A DNA stretch of 43,978 nt from Pirellulales bacterium. GTDB lineage: Bacteria > Planctomycetota > Planctomycetia > Pirellulales > Thermoguttaceae. This document shows positions 43,392-43,978 of this stretch, one piece after another; position 1 is the first letter of the stretch, and each line of letters begins with the position of its first letter. A model generated the notes under the pieces. The model saw only the letters and a list, made by a program, of their open reading frames with translations. It did not search any database and was not told the origin of the DNA. The stretch is taken from assembly GCA_016931995.1 (NCBI GenBank), contig JAFGDS010000080.1:1-43978 (forward strand). Reading direction: 5' to 3'. The position numbers and the translations under genes were made by a program.

Positions 43392-43940
43392 TCAACGAAC
43401 AGACAGACGAATCACAACCCCCGTCGCCGTAGCTATCAGCACGAGGAGTATCGTGCCGGGCTCCGGGACAACGCCAATCGCGACTCTACGGAAGCCTCCT
43501 TGCCATGAATGAAGTTCGATTTGCTCAATCTCTCCAATCTGGCCTGCTGAAATCTCCACGAAGGTCTTTCCATAATCAGCCGGTCCGGTTTCCCATGTCC
43601 CTCCAGACCCAACGAAACGAACGGACGTGGACGCAGGACCGATGGGAGTGCCAGAAGACAGCGACACGGCTCCGTATGTGATTGGCGTTGCGGTGGGCAA
43701 ATTGAAACTGATCGTATCCGTGGCCCCAGCGAGTACCAGAGTGAACGCTCCCGGCGTCCCCACGAATCCCCAATGCGGAGGTTCCGCAGATAAGACGTGA
43801 TTAAATAGTGTGTCGAACCCCGGCTCGCCGTTGTTCTCGAAATCCTCGACGTAGTAGGTCACCTCAGCCGAGGCCGCGCCGGCCAACGCGGCCGTCGCGA
43901 GCGCAAGCGCCGCCGCGACGTGAAACGCGAATCGAAACAT
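43392..43940 (-). CDS. Small PEP-CTERM secreted protein
   Basis: The 182-residue product has a signal peptide (MFRFAFHVAAALALATAALA, cut near ASA-E at residue 25). The mature part is beta-rich (FTLVLAGATDTISFNLP, TSVRFVGSGGTWE, IEQIELHSWQGGFRRVAIG). The C terminus VVPEPGTILLVLIATATGVV then IRLSVR is a textbook PEP-CTERM tail: PEP motif, hydrophobic helix, Arg cluster. AAGGAG is nine bases before ATG 43940. It is the first visible member of the tandem surface block; the VWA gene starts 87 bases after its stop. The fold resembles lectin-like PEP-CTERM proteins, but the ligand is unknown. Confidence 0.92.
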   Translation of the reverse strand: MFRFAFHVAAALALATAALAGAASAEVTYYVEDFENNGEPGFDTLFNHVLSAEPPHWGFVGTPGAFTLVLAGATDTISFNLPTATPITYGAVSLSSGTPIGPASTSVRFVGSGGTWETGPADYGKTFVEISAGQIGEIEQIELHSWQGGFRRVAIGVVPEPGTILLVLIATATGVVIRLSVR

Positions 43941-43978
43941 GACGTGTCTCCTTGAAAAGAAGGTTGCGTTCTCGAACA

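Overview
The window is high-GC, densely coding bacterial DNA that reads as a member of the Planctomycetota. The evidence is a Cys-rich protein of the planctomycete YTV type, two surface proteins with planctomycete export motifs near the N terminus (LEGRRVLS and LEARLCLS), planctomycete-style dockerin repeats, PEP-CTERM tails, a DUF6807/PmoA-type protein, and many dispersed inverted repeats between genes. Placement below phylum (for example Pirellulales) is a guess. No rRNA, tRNA, CRISPR array, insertion sequence or prophage was seen.

Layout. 1-2.0 kb: 3' end of a YTV repeat protein, a strong terminator, a YqgE/AlgH protein and a GGQ release-factor-like protein. 2.5-5.9 kb: a translationally coupled pair for a two-subunit ATP-citrate-lyase-type enzyme whose lyase active site looks altered. 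6.1-12 kb: a Gp37/Gp68 (DUF5131) protein, a secreted TIM-barrel glycosidase-like protein, a winged-helix AAA+ ATPase and a GT4 glycosyltransferase. 12-16.3 kb (minus): a GH36 alpha-galactosidase-like enzyme followed 4 bases later by a frameshifted NfeD-type membrane serine protease, and a small CxxC protein. 16.5-19.8 kb: a double-module ABC-2 permease and a GH10-like protein. 20.3-23 kb: purC-bioF (overlapping) and a small gene behind a sigma-54-like promoter. 23.1-25.8 kb (minus): aroB-trkH. 26-28.7 kb: a complete EF-P beta-lysylation locus, with efp and epmA on the minus strand and epmB divergent. 28.9-33.3 kb: an AraC regulator divergent from a DUF6807/PmoA gene, a small orphan, csrA and a YhaM-like HD nuclease. 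33.4-43.9 kb (minus): four secreted or surface proteins in tandem: a short PEP-CTERM protein, a VWA/SdrD-B protein whose C terminus looks broken, a HAF-repeat PEP-CTERM protein, and a 2038-residue beta-helix/Ig-like/dockerin protein.

How parts work together. EpmB makes beta-lysine, EpmA attaches it to EF-P, and EF-P relieves ribosome stalling. The citrate-lyase pair would supply acetyl-CoA and oxaloacetate if the substrate is citrate, but the active-site changes leave that open. The 33-44 kb block is a cell-surface locus that depends on sorting machinery lying outside the window. The gaps hold at least six families of palindromic repeats, one of them with arms that differ by compensatory changes. 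These repeats, the altered lyase and the surface locus are the most unusual content.
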